Assembly: GCA_013396755.1 (NCBI GenBank) | Contig: VWZF01003402.1 | Location: 496,001 to 560,000, forward strand | Origin: Sclerurus mexicanus | Taxonomy: Eukaryota > Chordata > Aves > Passeriformes > Furnariidae | DNA length: 64,000 nucleotides | Reading direction: 5' to 3' | Part shown: piece by piece, positions 35,909 to 49,300 of the stretch | Layout of the letters: the number at the start of each line of letters is the position of its first letter | How positions within the stretch are numbered: position 1 is the stretch's first letter | Notes under the pieces: generated by a model | What the model saw: only the letters and a program-made list of their open reading frames with translations | What the model was told of the DNA's origin: nothing | The model's database searches: none | Program-made: the position numbers and the translations under genes

Positions 35909-38149
35909 TTTCTTAATGCAGCCTGTGAGGCTGTTGGTCTGCTTTGCCATAAGGGCACATTTTTAACAAAATGTGAAACTGAATGAAGACCTATTTCAAT
36001 TTTTAACTGCTGTTTGAAGCAGAACAAGATGAAGTTATTTTTTAACTAATTGAATTAAATTCTTTGTCTCTAAACATAAAATTATGGTTTTCAGTTTGGA
36101 TTTACTGTGAATAATTGTTCTACAGAGAATGAGTGCACAACGTTCATTAATTTCTTCATATAATTTGGTGATGTGTATCTTGGTTTCCATTCATCTGTGC
36201 AGTTATCACTTGGTCTTTAAGCCAAAAACTCTGCATGCTGTGCCCCTAGCCTGGGTCTTCCTCTTAGGTTCAGTTTCTGATGAAAATATCTGTAGCTTTC
36301 TAGGCCTGTCCTGGTAGATTCACTACCACTGGCTTTTGTCCAGCTCAACTATTCATATCAAATAGACATTGAGAATAGCTATTAAAAGCTTAAACTGTCA
36401 ACCATATGTCAGCATGCTGTCCTTCCTTGAAAAATCACACATTCATGTGGAAATATTCTGTCCCTTCAAAACCTGTTCTGGTAGTTCAGTGCTTTTATGG
36501 CAGTACAGAACACAACAGAACTGACATGGCTTCACACAGTTCAGTGTCAATATAATATTAAAACAGAAAAAAATGGCTAAATGTCCAGTGCAATTTCACT
36601 GAAAACATTCTGCATATGACCTTCTTTAAGCTGGGCTTGTCATAACTGTTGTGTTTGATGGAATTGTATTGTCTAAGAAATATTGACCCCAATGAGCTGT
36701 AAAATCTACCACAAAAGGGGTATAAGGACATTCATAAATACAGAATTGTTATTCTAGCTGTTTCAATATTTGAATAAAGCACAGCTCTAATGATGGATCA
36801 TTTTATAAGGAAATTGTCATCTAGTAGTTTTCTCAAATGGTAATAAAACTAGCATAAACATTTTCTGAAGAAAGACTGACCAATTCCAAAGAATTTTCCA
36901 AGCCAGCATATTGAAAAGGTAGGCTACAAACTAAAGTTAATACTGGTCTTCTTGCCCCTGCCCCCTCCACTCTCCACTCCAGCTTTTCAAATTTGATGAT
37001 TGTAGGAGTGACACGTATTTTATGCTTGATGGATGAAAAGAGACAGTAAAAGGCAAGATGAGCTAATAACAGTAAAGTCTGTATTGAATCAGAAATGTGT
37101 TGAGGTACTGAGAGGAATCAAGATATGTGCTTCAATCATTAGAGTTTGTCACAAGTGAGATTTGTTGGTTGATGTGCTGTCAAAGTACTGAGAGAGAAAG
37201 GTTTTATAACAAGCAGCTAGACATGCAGAAAAAGCAGTTTAGGACTCAAAGGACTTAGTATAAATAGAAGTTATAAAGTGAAAAAGAGCAATAAAGTTGA
37301 CATCAAGAGAAGGGCAGTATTGATCCAGACTTTAAAAGAGACAAAACTTTTTCAGACATCTTGAAAAATTATCTCCTTAGTTTTTACTTTCTTAAAATCA
37401 TTACATTTTATAATTAAGCATGTCTTTACCTCTCACGTAGAAAACTTGAAAATGTTCAAGCTGCATATAACTGTGAGCACGATTCTTACCATAACTGTCT
37501 ATTTATCATAAAAATCTGGATGTAATCTTGTTCTACATTGGTCTGTGTATATGTTTTCTTAAATATGCACCTCAGTACATTGAGGAGTTTACCTAATTTA
37601 TAGCTACTGGTAAATCTTGTTGCACTTGGCAATGAAAATTATGAGTATTTCACTCCATTGTAATATCAGGTTAGTGATAAAGATAACCCTTTAAAGAAAT
37701 TATTGCAATTTTCTGAGAAAATTTACCAAGTGATTTTCTGATCTGAGAGGTTATCCCTCCAGCACAGTTTTGGAATGTGCAGTATTGCTCAAAAATTCCT
37801 GCATGTTCTTTTCACCCGCATAGCATCAGCCATTGATCTACTTTTACTTTACAGTGTTTACAAAAATATTTATAGTTACATTTGATTTTGTTTTATTTAC
37901 AAATGTTACTGGTTAAGGCAGTGTGTTCCCCTCCCCTCAACCTGACCTTTATTTCCCATAACCCTGCTCATGTGCTAACCACCTGTGGCAGTCATAATGG
38001 ATGCACCTTTCTGTGATGGCTGCAGCTATTTCAGTAGACTCAATCAATGTCTTAGGAGGGTGTGATGTGGAGATAAAAGATTCAGACCCAGTAAATGTTA
38101 ACTGCAACAACTAGTTTTAGAGCTCATAGCAAAAGAGATTATTTGGAAT
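35909..38149. other. AT-rich non-coding sequence
   Basis: No gene or element recognised. The last 250 bases (about 37915-38149) are less AT-rich and could belong to the ancient LINE that follows, but I cannot align them. Confidence 0.5.
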
Positions 38150-40062
38150 TTTTGGCCTCAGAGATGCAAAGGGCATGAGCCAAGAAGAATCAGTGGGAGA
38201 GCTGCTCTTTAATGGAAACCACAGTGCAATTAATTTAAAGACTTCAGTGGGAGACAGAGATAAATAAATCTCACAAATTGATACTTGATTTCAAGAAGGG
38301 AACTGTAAAGAAAGAGAAATTTTCAAAGTCAGAATAGAGTTGCTCAAAAAGCCTGCATGCAGCATGAAGGCTGCTATAAATACTGTATTGGAAGACCAGT
38401 TAGAATGTGTGCCATAACTCAAAAAGAAACCAAAGTGATCCAAAAGTTCCTTGCGTGTCTTCCTGGGAAAGTTAAGGAAGGTGCTGCAGCTAGTCGTTTG
38501 ACCTGTAAAAAAAATTGGAAAGTTTGCTCAAATAGGGAGAAAAGAAATACAGATTAAAACAACAGGTCAAATGTAAAGAGAAAATTTAGAGACCTAAACC
38601 AGAAAGCTCAGACCTAAAACTTTGTAAAGCATGCAGCAAAATGGTACTTTAAACACTCCAAAAGCAGGAAGCCATCTAAGGAAGTGGTGGGAATGCTTGG
38701 TGTTAAGAGCTTGGACCAAGTGATCAGACCATAAATAAAGATATCAATAAATTCTTTGTTTCAGACTTGATCCTGAAGAAAGACCTGGATCAGGGAACAG
38801 TAACTGACCTATTCTTTCTCTGTGACAGAGAGGTCAGAGGAGCTGGATCAGACTGAAGTGCACAAGTACTGTTTTGTCATCTAGGTGAGTCAAGTGTCAA
38901 AAAATCGACACAGATACATTCAGTCAAAAGTTCTGAAATGTCTCAAATATGAAGGTGCTGGTCTTCTAGACAAAGTGCATGACCTAGCATCACAAACAGC
39001 CACCACCAGAGGACTTCATTCCAGATTGACATCATTAACTCTACAAAAGTTGCCAAGGTTGGGATTATGAAAACTAGAGAAAGACAACTGATTGTTGTCA
39101 CTGGTTTGACAAAAGAATCTGTAATAAACTAAGTCTTTAGAATCAGTGTGGCTTCTGATAAACTGTGTGGAGCAAAAGTTTATGGAGGGGATTCAGTGGT
39201 CATACAGTGTTTGGATTTTTAGAAGTATTTCAAAAGATCTCATACCAAAAGTTACAGGGACAAATATGCCAGGGACAGATCCTTCAGGGGATTCGAGTTG
39301 GTTAAAGGATGGAATGCAAAGGGCTAGCACATAATGGTCTCTCTCCAGGGTGGTTTCTTAAGGATAACTGTGAGTATGAACTTTGTTCAATGACTTCACC
39401 AGTAACCTGAAGAATAGTCACAGATGCCACAAGGCTCTTCTAGGTTGTCAAATGCATCAATGTCAAAGAACTGCAGATGAATGTCACAAAACTGAGACAG
39501 CAGGTAGAAAGGTAGCAGATAACCTTCCTAAGAGCAAACATAAGGAATCTCTGAGTAAAAACAACCTCAGCCTCAGCTATGCTGAACTTGGAACTAGCAG
39601 ATATGATCAGGAAGAACATATTGAAATCCTAATTCACAAGTCTCTGAAATCACTGTTTTGATGTGTCTAGTAAGGAAAATGCTGACATTGCAAAACCATT
39701 CAGTCAGAGGATCAGCCAAAGACAGGTCCTTCACTAAAGGAAGCATCACTAAAGATTCAGTAAATCCTACAAAATCAAAGGCAGCGGCATGCAGTGAAAC
39801 TTGCAGGACATTAATTCAAAATAGGCTCAGTGGTGTATGCAGCAGGTAGTAATGTTCTCAAATGTGGTGCCACAGGAGGTTGTGGAAACAGAAAATATTA
39901 GCTTAAAAAGAGATTAGGCACGTTCCTGGGCAAAGGGGTCAGAGATAGGAACAAAAAGGACTGGCAGGGATGCATCCTCATGTACACTAAATCTAGTTGC
40001 TTCAAAAGCAAGATTATCCATGGTCTGGTGGCACAGAAGTTATTCCAACTAGAACTAGTAAC
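38150..40062 (+). mobile_element. ancient CR1/L3-like LINE, ORF2 relic
   Basis: About 1.9 kb of strongly decayed LINE, recognisable by ordered blocks that match the amniote CR1/L3 type also found in turtles and crocodiles. These are TTCAGTGGGAGACAGAGATA (about 38243); the codons WKVCSNREKRN (about 38516-38549), before reverse transcriptase; GCAGGAAGCCATCTAAGGAA (about 38664); CTCAAATATGAAGGTGCTGG (about 38942); a counterpart of 'VYLDFQKAFDKVPH' at about 39208-39245, reading QCLDF then KYFKRSHTK; LFNDFTSNL at about 39386; and the 3' part GTGGTGCCACAGGAGGTTGTGG (about 39865). The FADD catalytic block is lost. Frameshifts and stops are frequent, and the 3' terminus is not clear. Confidence 0.75.
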
Positions 40063-40132
40063 ACTATCCTAGTATATAAAAATATGAACATTAGTAATTA
40101 TTCTCCCAGATCCTTTAACAGAATTGTTTAAT

Positions 40133-40185
40133 AGAATAATGGACCAAAAGGATCCTCAGCAGGTCCTCTAGTCTATTTTCTTTGA
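40133..40185 (-). mobile_element. possible CR1 3' end remnant
   Basis: The plus strand reads AGAATAATGGACC, GATCCTCAGCAGGTCCTCTA and GTCTATTTT, loosely like a reverse-complemented CR1 3' UTR (GGACCTC...GGTCATCTAGTCCA). Only about 50 bases are affected, and this could be coincidence. Confidence 0.35.
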
Positions 40186-43100
40186 CTAATACAAGAAAAC
40201 ATACCTTCACTACTACTGGCATTTGTTACTTTGATGTTCCTTATACTGCATCTTCTTTCATATTAGTCTCATGATTAATCATCTTTACATGTGAAATTCT
40301 GTTTTCCTGTTATCTAGTCAAAGTATTTCTTCCTTCTATTCAGTCCTTTCCTTTTGGTCCAAACATTTTGGACCAAAGTAAAGAATTTCTTTTCCATTAT
40401 TTTTTTGCTCATGATTTAATATTAATGAGAATCTTCCAAATAACATTTGATTTATTCCTCCTAGCTGCCAATGTATTAAGTTATAATGGTTCTTTGCAAG
40501 TGACTGTTCAATTAGTCTTATATTGTCTCGCAATATCATGACCAATTTTGTGAATCACGTGGTAACCTCTTAAGAACCTCATTTTATTTTCTCTTAGTCA
40601 AGATCTACCTTTTGACTTCTTCTTCCAATGCTAAGTCTGTTGTTATAAATGAGGTTAGTATGACACTTCAGTGCTTCTAAGATATTGATAACCACACAGT
40701 TTGTTATCATGAACACACTTATTAGTTTGTTTGTTTTTCTATTTTTCAGCTAAAATATAATTAAGGTGGTTAGGACTGTAGTTCCAGGGATCTTGGCCTT
40801 AATACAAGGCTTGGAGGATTGCAAGCATTTTTAATTATGTTTTTTCCTATTGTTTTTCAGTAGAACATCACACACTTTTTTGAAAAGGTGTTCATTAATT
40901 AGATATGTTTATTATACAATGATCTCTCTTACATCTTTTTTTGGGGTGATCTAAAATAACCTCATGTACTAGCAATCGTTAAATAATTTATATATGGTAT
41001 TCTCAGTTTGTTTGAAATTAAATATATAAGATCAGAGGTGGAACATGTATAGCCAAGCCTGAGTCAATACTCAGCAAAAATAAATTTTTGCCACTTGTCA
41101 GATGTCATCTTTTGTTACAGGTGCACAATCAAACAGATGAAAGAAGTGAACTAATTGATAAGAATCTGAAACTAAACTATCATTGTCATCAAATACATAG
41201 ATCAACTTCTTTATTGAGAGATCAAGATGTTCTCAAGGAACTAATTGAAATACAGTAAATATATCTGTATTTGAAACTACTCTATGGGGGAAATACTGTA
41301 TTTAATAGGTTTTTGAAAGAAAAAAAATCTGAACCACAACATAGCCCACTCTTTTTATAATTTTAAGTGTTATAAACAGATCGCTATTATCAAGATAAAT
41401 ATTCTAATTACATTACTTCACAGTTAGATTATTACAGTTAAAAAGTGTGTAAATAGCAGGTCTGTACTGTAAAGAACCATGGTATCATGTATCATATATT
41501 TGCAATCAAGAAATTAAGGGCTTTTACAGACCATACCCTAATTCCTGTCTAGGTTGTACACTCAAGTTTTCTTTCCAAAGATAGAGGTTGGTGTGTGTTC
41601 TGTGCCCTGTTCTTAGTCTGATATTGAGTTGGGATAAACTAAGGCACATTTTCTAGATAAAGGAACTTATAAACTCATATAAGTTCTCTATTTCAGACCT
41701 AGAAATTTTATCCTCTATTGGTATGAAGAGAGATGAAAGCACAGAGGTAAGCCAAGATTAAAAGGAAGTTAAAATCTTCAGAAAGATAAATCTGAAAATA
41801 GGTTAGGATTGTTATATGGTGTTTAACCATCAGTAAAGCTTAGGATAAAATACATTCTTGGTGTCAAATTAGGTTCAAGAGTACAACCACTCTCTCTCTA
41901 TTTGAAGGATCATTTCCTGGACTGAAATGGGCACCTGTTTCTGATCCTGTTGTTTCATAACTTTAACTGAGACTTCTTGTTAGTCTCATATGATGTACTC
42001 TGTAATTTACTAAAATTAAGAAACAAGACATCAAGCAGTGTTCTATAGCGTTGAGTTCTGACTGAATCCAGACTGCAATTTAGATGAGTTTGTCTGATCC
42101 ATCTGTCTTCAAACACGTGTTTTTTTTGTTAATGTGAATATTTTCAAATATTTTGATAGATCTAACAAAAATATTACTTCAGAAGAAAGCACTTCTGTTG
42201 TTTTAGTAACTACACAACTCATAAATAAAGTATTGGTCATTACAGTTCAACAGTTCTATTAAAAAGTCTACTAAAATCTGTTTGTTGTAAAAGCAAATTA
42301 GATGGATCTCTCTAAGATGCCAGTAAAAAAATACTCAGTCAGGGATAAAATGCAGTTAAAGGCACTGAAAGACAGGTTTTCTGAATGATTGGGAAATTCA
42401 TGAGTTAAAATGGGTACCTGTATTGCTATTCTGAAGGACAATAAAAGAAAAGCTATATTGTTTATATTTGGATGACATATCAGGAGGATCAATTTCAAGT
42501 CGTAGTTTTGAATTATCTCCTTTGGTTGCTTTGCCTCTTTACCATGTTTCATCATACTATAACTGTCATATAGACTTCAAGAGTGGGAGCTGTAATTTGG
42601 GTATATACTACTTATTTGGATTCTCTGTATAATCAGTGTTTATGTGAGTCCTGAGCCCCTCCAGAGAAACACCCATGGGCTGCAATGAATGTAGATAGAC
42701 AAGCATGTGTAGAGCTATTTCCTTTTCATGTCATGTAATTGTCTGAGAAACTTTGCCCATCACTCTTCTACTAGGCTTATTTATTGCAATCACCATCATT
42801 TTTCACAAATCCTCCTTTTTCTTGCTGCCATGCTGGCAAAATCTACAATTTCAACTCAGATGAGTTCTGTTTGGTTCCATTTTCTGCTGTCCCAAACTCA
42901 TATTTTCTTCATTACTCTTTGCCCACTGGATCTTAAGTCTCTTGTCCCAGGTAGTTGCTTCCACAATTTCTTCCTCATTGCTACATACTTCATTGTTTTC
43001 CTAGGAATAGGATCTCTTCCTATTCTTGCCAGCCCTTTGCATCATTTCATTACTTCTGTTCAAATCTAGCCTCTCTGGAGACTCTGAGACATCATTACAT

Positions 43101-46100
43101 TTCATCCTCTCACTGCAAATCTATCACACCCTCAGCTGTCTTTTACTACATACATGAGGATCCAAGGATAATAGTACGCTACTAGTACATATATAATCAT
43201 CCTTATCTTCGTGAATCAATCAAATTGAATGATTTCCGCTGAAACTGTAAAAAATGTGGACTACTGATTTAGTGTAAAACTTTTCTTCCTCAGTTTTCCC
43301 TTTCTGTCTGTGAAGGAATTGCATAAGCAGTGGGGGAGAGGAAATTTGACTGTATGGCAGAAACAAAAAACTCCAAACTCCAGCAGGGTGCTGCTAGATA
43401 AATGAAAATAGAAAGTTGGAAAACATAGAATTTAATTTTGTTCTTATTTGTAGTAATCTGTGCTTTTGTATCTGAGAATATTAGGTAAAAAATGCACAAA
43501 TGTGATTTGCAAGCAGATGATATTCTTTATGGTGTAAACTGTATGACTTCAAAAGTTAGTAGACTGGCTTTTATAACAAAAAAAGAATTGCACACAGAAG
43601 ACTAGGAGTCATTGTTTCTTAGTAAATTTTTATTACTATTTTTATTTAAATTGACCCTTATTATTGAAATATGTACACTTACTTTTGCTACATATTTACC
43701 TATATGAAAAATTGAATCTTACAAAGCATATTTTTTGTTCATTCTGAAACTTGAAGACAAAACAAACAAACAATCAAGCAAAAAAACCCAGATACAATCT
43801 AGAATCTTCTGCTTGTCTCGAAGTACTTTGAGATGCTTTTAGCTGCTGCTGTGCAGTACTCACTAGCCTCTAGTGATGGTGTTTATCTTGCTGTTTAAAA
43901 GAAGCTGTCTGTATATAATGTCTTTAGCAGGATAACATGATAGAATATATTAGAGAAGCTGATAAAAATTTGCCAGGATTATGACATTGCAGCTCTTGTT
44001 TTCAAACATTCAAATCGCCCCTCTCAAAGGTGACAGGCAAATGTATATTTTCATATTAGAAAATCCTTTCACTATCAATTTACCCCACAAATATATCAAT
44101 AATAAGGAGATAGAACTCCCATAATTTGTATTAGTACACCACATAGATATTATCTCGATATTTAAAATGCACACTTCCATATTTTCATTATATTTTTCCC
44201 GTAAAGTATTCAAATACATTGTCAATTGGTACATTTTCATGTTTCTACTGTATTTTATGAGATTCACCAAGAAAACTGCTTAACCTTACAACTATTACAA
44301 TGCATTACATAGATAAAATTTTCATTGAATGCATAAGAATTTTTAAAAGTTCAATTAATAATGCTTTAGTGATACAGAAACAGTGGTGATGCTTTCAAAT
44401 ATGCTTGTAGACTGCGCACTTCCAAAGTGAGGAGTGCATCAGCAGGAGATGTAAGAGGAGATCTAATAATCTATAGGAAAAAGTGCAACAACTCAGACAG
44501 GTATTTTAACTTTTATATAAAAGCTGAAGTAATGGAAAATAAAGCCATTATGGGACTCTTTTTTTAAATTTTTTTTTTAAATTATGTGTAAACTAAGCAG
44601 ATGTCTTTACCATAATGGGTCAGTTTTGCTGTTAACTAGATGTAGTTCTGTGCTTCTTCAGATTCTATATATCCAATTCTTTAAGGTAAAATATTCACAG
44701 ATATCCATGAATCACCCTTGTGCACAGTTTGGGCTACCTTTCTTAACCACTAGTCTCTTCCCTAAAGCCCAGAAAGCCCATATGATGTATAGTGAATATA
44801 GTGAACCAGAATTTTTCTAAAAACTTTTAGTATGAAAAGAGAAACTGTTAGAAAAAGTGATGGAAAATTACATGATATATATATTCAAAAAGGAATTTTA
44901 ACAGGCATTGTTAATATCCTATGTTAATAACATAGGATACAGAAATAACCAAAAAGTTTGTAAATGGAGAAATTTCTTGTCTTCAAGATTCCCACTGAAT
45001 GTAAATCATGTTTATCTGTCTTCTGTAGAAAGGACAATATATGATATGTGTTTTTAAAAAACACAGGTTTCCATACTTGTATCAAGTCTTCCTGTCAAAT
45101 ATGCTGTGCTAAAAACTAGAACACTAAAACAATTTTCAGATTTTCACCAGAGTACTGTATGTTAACTCCAAGACCAGATTTGCAAAACTAGCCACCAAGA
45201 AGAAACTACAGTGAGCTATTTTCTTTTTAAAAGTGTAAGCTTAAAAAGTCTTTGTTTCTGTTCTCAACTTGTGCTACATCTTAACATCTGGGCAATTATG
45301 CAAACCTGTAAATTACATTTTTCCCTTCTGAGTTAATTGGCATAAAATTATAATGAAAAGAATTCAAAACCTCCGTGCAAAATTATAGTCTCATAAAATG
45401 AAATTGTAAACATACTGATTAGCATGTAAAATTTTAATGAGACTGTGTTTTGATAGAAAAATCTTCAAACTGAGAGGTGTGCAGTAACTTTCAGCAAATA
45501 TTTTGCTTAATTAATGAATTTCAATAATTGATAGTTTTACCTCAGATTTAAGTACCATCACTGAAAGCACCTTTCTTTTCTTCTTTTTTAATGAGACAGC
45601 AGTAAAGAAGCAAGAACTTGTTCAAAACATAGTCCCTTTCTTCAGAAAAGATTTGGTACAAGAAAGCTGATGTCCAAGTGAAAAACAGAACTCCAAGAAG
45701 TACTTTTTATGTTTCTTCTAAGATCTATTGTTCTGATATTGGGTATGGAGGGCATCTCAGACTTATGGTCTCTGAAAAATCCACTGACATTGCAACTTTG
45801 ACCCTAGCAGAGCTTTGACATTATAATAGAGCTATACTCTACTTTCACAAGATCATAGGTAGATGTTCTTGCCTATGCTCAGGGAAACAATTCTGCTCTT
45901 AAGAGTGTCCAGATAAATGAAAAAAAGGGTAAAATTCTGTTGACTTTCCTCTCACACACAGAAAATGTCTGACCCATTTTTTTATTAGGAATATGTGTAA
46001 AGGTTTGGTTAAAAACAACAAGAAAAGTAGTCTTAGACATTTTGTTCTCAACATGAATTTAAATGTAGAAGGTTTTAAAACATCGGTGAAACAGTTTTCT

Positions 46101-46189
46101 TCTCCTTCATTACAGCAGCTAGCATTTCAGCTACCACCACAGGTATCAGGGTTGTGATAGATGCACTTATGGAATATGAGTCCTACACT
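40186..46189. other. AT-rich non-coding sequence
   Basis: Six kilobases with no gene or mobile element I can support. A 25-base palindrome lies at 44915-44939. The longest open frame, 42728-43069, lies in a pyrimidine-rich patch (about 42720-43140) and has no recognisable domain. Confidence 0.5.
44915..44939. repeat. near-perfect palindrome, 12-bp arms
   Basis: TATCCTATGTTA, a single A, then TAACATAGGATA. The arms are perfectly complementary with a 1-nt centre. Confidence 0.95.
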
Positions 46190-46395
46190 CATAGACCTGT
46201 TGATTTGTAGAACAGCTGAGGTTGGCAGGGACCTCTGGAGATCGTCTAGGTCAACCCCTTTCAAAGGCAGGTTGTTCAGGACTGTCCAGCTAATTTTTGA
46301 AAATCCCTACAAATGAAGATTTCACGATTCTCTGAGCAACCTGTTCCACTGTTGAGTCATCCTTAAAGAAAAAAAAAACATAAAAATTCTTATGT
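46190..46395 (-). mobile_element. CR1 LINE 3' fragment
   Basis: Minus-strand CR1. The plus strand reads GAGGTTGGCAGGGACCTCTG (about 46219), GAGATCGTCTAGGTCAACCC, CAGGTTGTTCAGGACTGTCC (about 46268) and GAGCAACCTGTTCCACTGTT (about 46336), all reverse-complement 3' UTR blocks in the right order. It ends in a run of A near 46368-46379. The terminal repeat itself is largely lost (TTGATTTGTAGAACAGC). Confidence 0.9.
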
Positions 46396-49300
46396 TTAGT
46401 ACTCATACCGGTGTGGTTTCTATCTGTATGGTTTCTATGAAAGATAATAAAAGGATTTTCACAATGGATATCATGATACTTTTGGCAAGCAGAAAGTGGG
46501 AATAGTGATCACTCCTTTAGGAAAGGCTTTGCTAAAATTTCTTGGAAATATTTACAGGCCAAAAGAGTAGAAATAGGTAGTTTACTTAAAGCCTGAATTA
46601 GTAAGCTTAGCCTCCATCATTCAATTAATTTACAGCTGTTAACATCTGTTCCCTCAAAATTCAGCCATGGAAGTTATGCATTATATACTTCACTGGTTGG
46701 GGTATTAGATTGGTTTTTTCTTGTCTCAATTGTATATATATATTAAATTTGGAAACTGTAAGGGGATACTTATGCAAATTACTGAGAGGACTTAATAAAA
46801 TCCTTCAGAATCACCACACTTAGTCAGGAAATTGGAACAAACAGATATTTTTTATTATTTTAAAAACATTGAAAAATTACATGTCATATCAATATAAAAA
46901 GATGTAACAGTTTTAAATATGTTCAGTTAGGTGATCATTGTATTTATCTAAATATAAGTCCTTGAATGTGCCTAATACACCTTAACTGAAACAAATTTTT
47001 AAGTTGTTTTAGTAAAGGCAACTCCATAAAAACATCTTGAAATTCAATAAATACCTATTGCAAATAATTTCTGACTACCACACCTTGCTGCTCAAAAGGC
47101 GGTGTAAAGCACAGGCTGCCCAGCAGAAATTGTTTCACCCAGGAGAAGGTAGAATACAGAAGAATGTGCACCATCTCTGACTTGCAGAGAGCAGTAAGAT
47201 GCCTGAAACAGCTAATTCAAATTCATTTCTACCCCAGGAAAGGTACATAAAGAGATATTTTCCTCTTTAATACAGTGCATGTTTCCATTCACACCTTTGC
47301 AGGCTCTTTGGAAGGGAGAGGTATAAATGGTTTGGTTTTGGTCTTTGAATATTTTTGTTTATAGGTAGGAATCACCTGATTTAAATACTTTCTTATTAGT
47401 TCCCTCCTGCTTCACAGTTTCATGCTTATGCTTATGTGAAAAGGAAAAAGAAAAAAATACAGTTTATATGGCTGCATGAGTTGTATATCCTAAACTTGAG
47501 CAGGTTGTGCAATTTTGTGCCATATGGTAGGCACGTCAGTGAAGTGAAGGGCATGCCTTGTCACATCATATCCCATAATGACTTTTTGGGAGTGAAATAT
47601 CAATTCCAGCTGAGGTGAGCCTTTCACTTCACTGATCTGCAAGTTACACAACTCAAGTAACACAGCTGTTTTTGGAAACTAACCTCCTGTTAAGGGAAAG
47701 TGTGACTTGAGAGAAAATCTAGCCTTTGATTTATGAGACCCAAGATCTTAACAAGATGTAGAACTTTCTGCTAGAAATTGTTCATGACGAAAGTAATTTC
47801 ATAAGGGTCCAATTGTCCTGACATTATGTAAGTTACAAGAGCTTCCCTTCAGAAACACAATTTCAAATATAAGTAAGGTTATTATTACAGGAAAAATCAG
47901 GCTGGATTCTTGTCTGAAGGTTCGGAACTTAGAAGGGTTTCCCAAAGTAATAGGAAATCATCTGTTTGTTGCTTGTGACTCATACCAGAAAGTAAATCTT
48001 CATTCTCAAAGAAACCAAAAAAACCAACCTGCCCCCCCCAAAAAAAACAACAACAAAAAAAACCACAACCAAAACCAAACCAAACCAAACACCCCCACAA
48101 CAAACAAACAAAAAACCCACAACAAAACTGAAAACAACTGATTATTTATAAGCTTGTGGAAGATGCTAGCTAGGGAATTTCAATCCTCTAGATCTTCCAC
48201 TTTATCACATGAAATATCTAGGTCACTGGCTAATTAGGGACCAGGTAGTTGTGGAGGGTCGTATAAAACAGCACTAAAAAGATAGGACAAAAAATTTGGC
48301 AGATTTGAGATATTTACAGTGGATTTACATCAGTTTTACTGTAAAAAAAGCAGGCTGTCGAGTTCTGGATGAAGGCAAATGCTACTTCTTTTGGCAAACT
48401 TCTTTTTTTGCAGTCTATTGCAGTCTATTGGAGTAGTTCTGTTGGAAGCCATTGTGGTATTGATTGCCCAGATTTAATAAAAGAGGGAACAGTCTCCAAA
48501 ATAGCCATAGATGAATAAATGGTTTTGTGAAGTTTTTGTCTGTCTATCAGAAAGGTAGCTAGATATAGTTACAGCAATGGATTGCATTAATACTGTGGGA
48601 TCAGAATGCTTTATTAGCATAAAACAAAGTAATGGCTGATAGGTCTTCCAAGCACCTTCTACAGACATCAAGTCTCTTGGTAAAGTTTTACTTCATCTGC
48701 TGAGAAACAGATGAGTATCCCGAAAGTACCACTAGTCTCAGACATGGTAGTACCAACATGTATGTACAGTGGGGTGATTTCCAGCAGATTCCTTGAGCAA
48801 ATATCCTCAAAACAGAAAAGCAAGTGTTTTAAAGGTTGCTTACATTTTGTTGGCATTATTCTTTTTGAGGAACTATGCTATGGGAAAAGAGGAAGGAAAA
48901 GTTTCATGTATGTCTCTGATAAACCGAGGGAAATATGACAGTGACTGAAAAGGTAATCTGAAAAACTACTAATGCACTGTCTTGCTGTTATCCTGTAGAA
49001 ATAAAAACATTTCTTGAATATCAGACTACACTCAGAAACATCTTTTTAACTTTGGTGTCTCAGCTAGTAAATGAAGGATTTGGTGTGGATGGAAATTTTT
49101 TCAGAAGGGAATTATTTTGAGCAATAGTCTTCATCATCAGTGGGAATTTTTCCTGTGACATGATTGCAGAAAATAGATATGATATAAAAGTGGTCTTTAT
49201 ACGTCTGTTAGTTTGGGGATGGTGTGGTGGGGGTGGGGTTTGTTTGGTTTTACTATTTGAGTTTAATTTATATGTGGTCTTATGCCTATATAATGGCATA

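Noticed and set aside
42728..43069. 113-codon open frame in a pyrimidine-rich patch
   Set aside because: The residues reflect T/C-rich DNA (Ser, Phe, Leu, His); no start context, splice signals or domain are evident. An old unclassified repeat remains possible.
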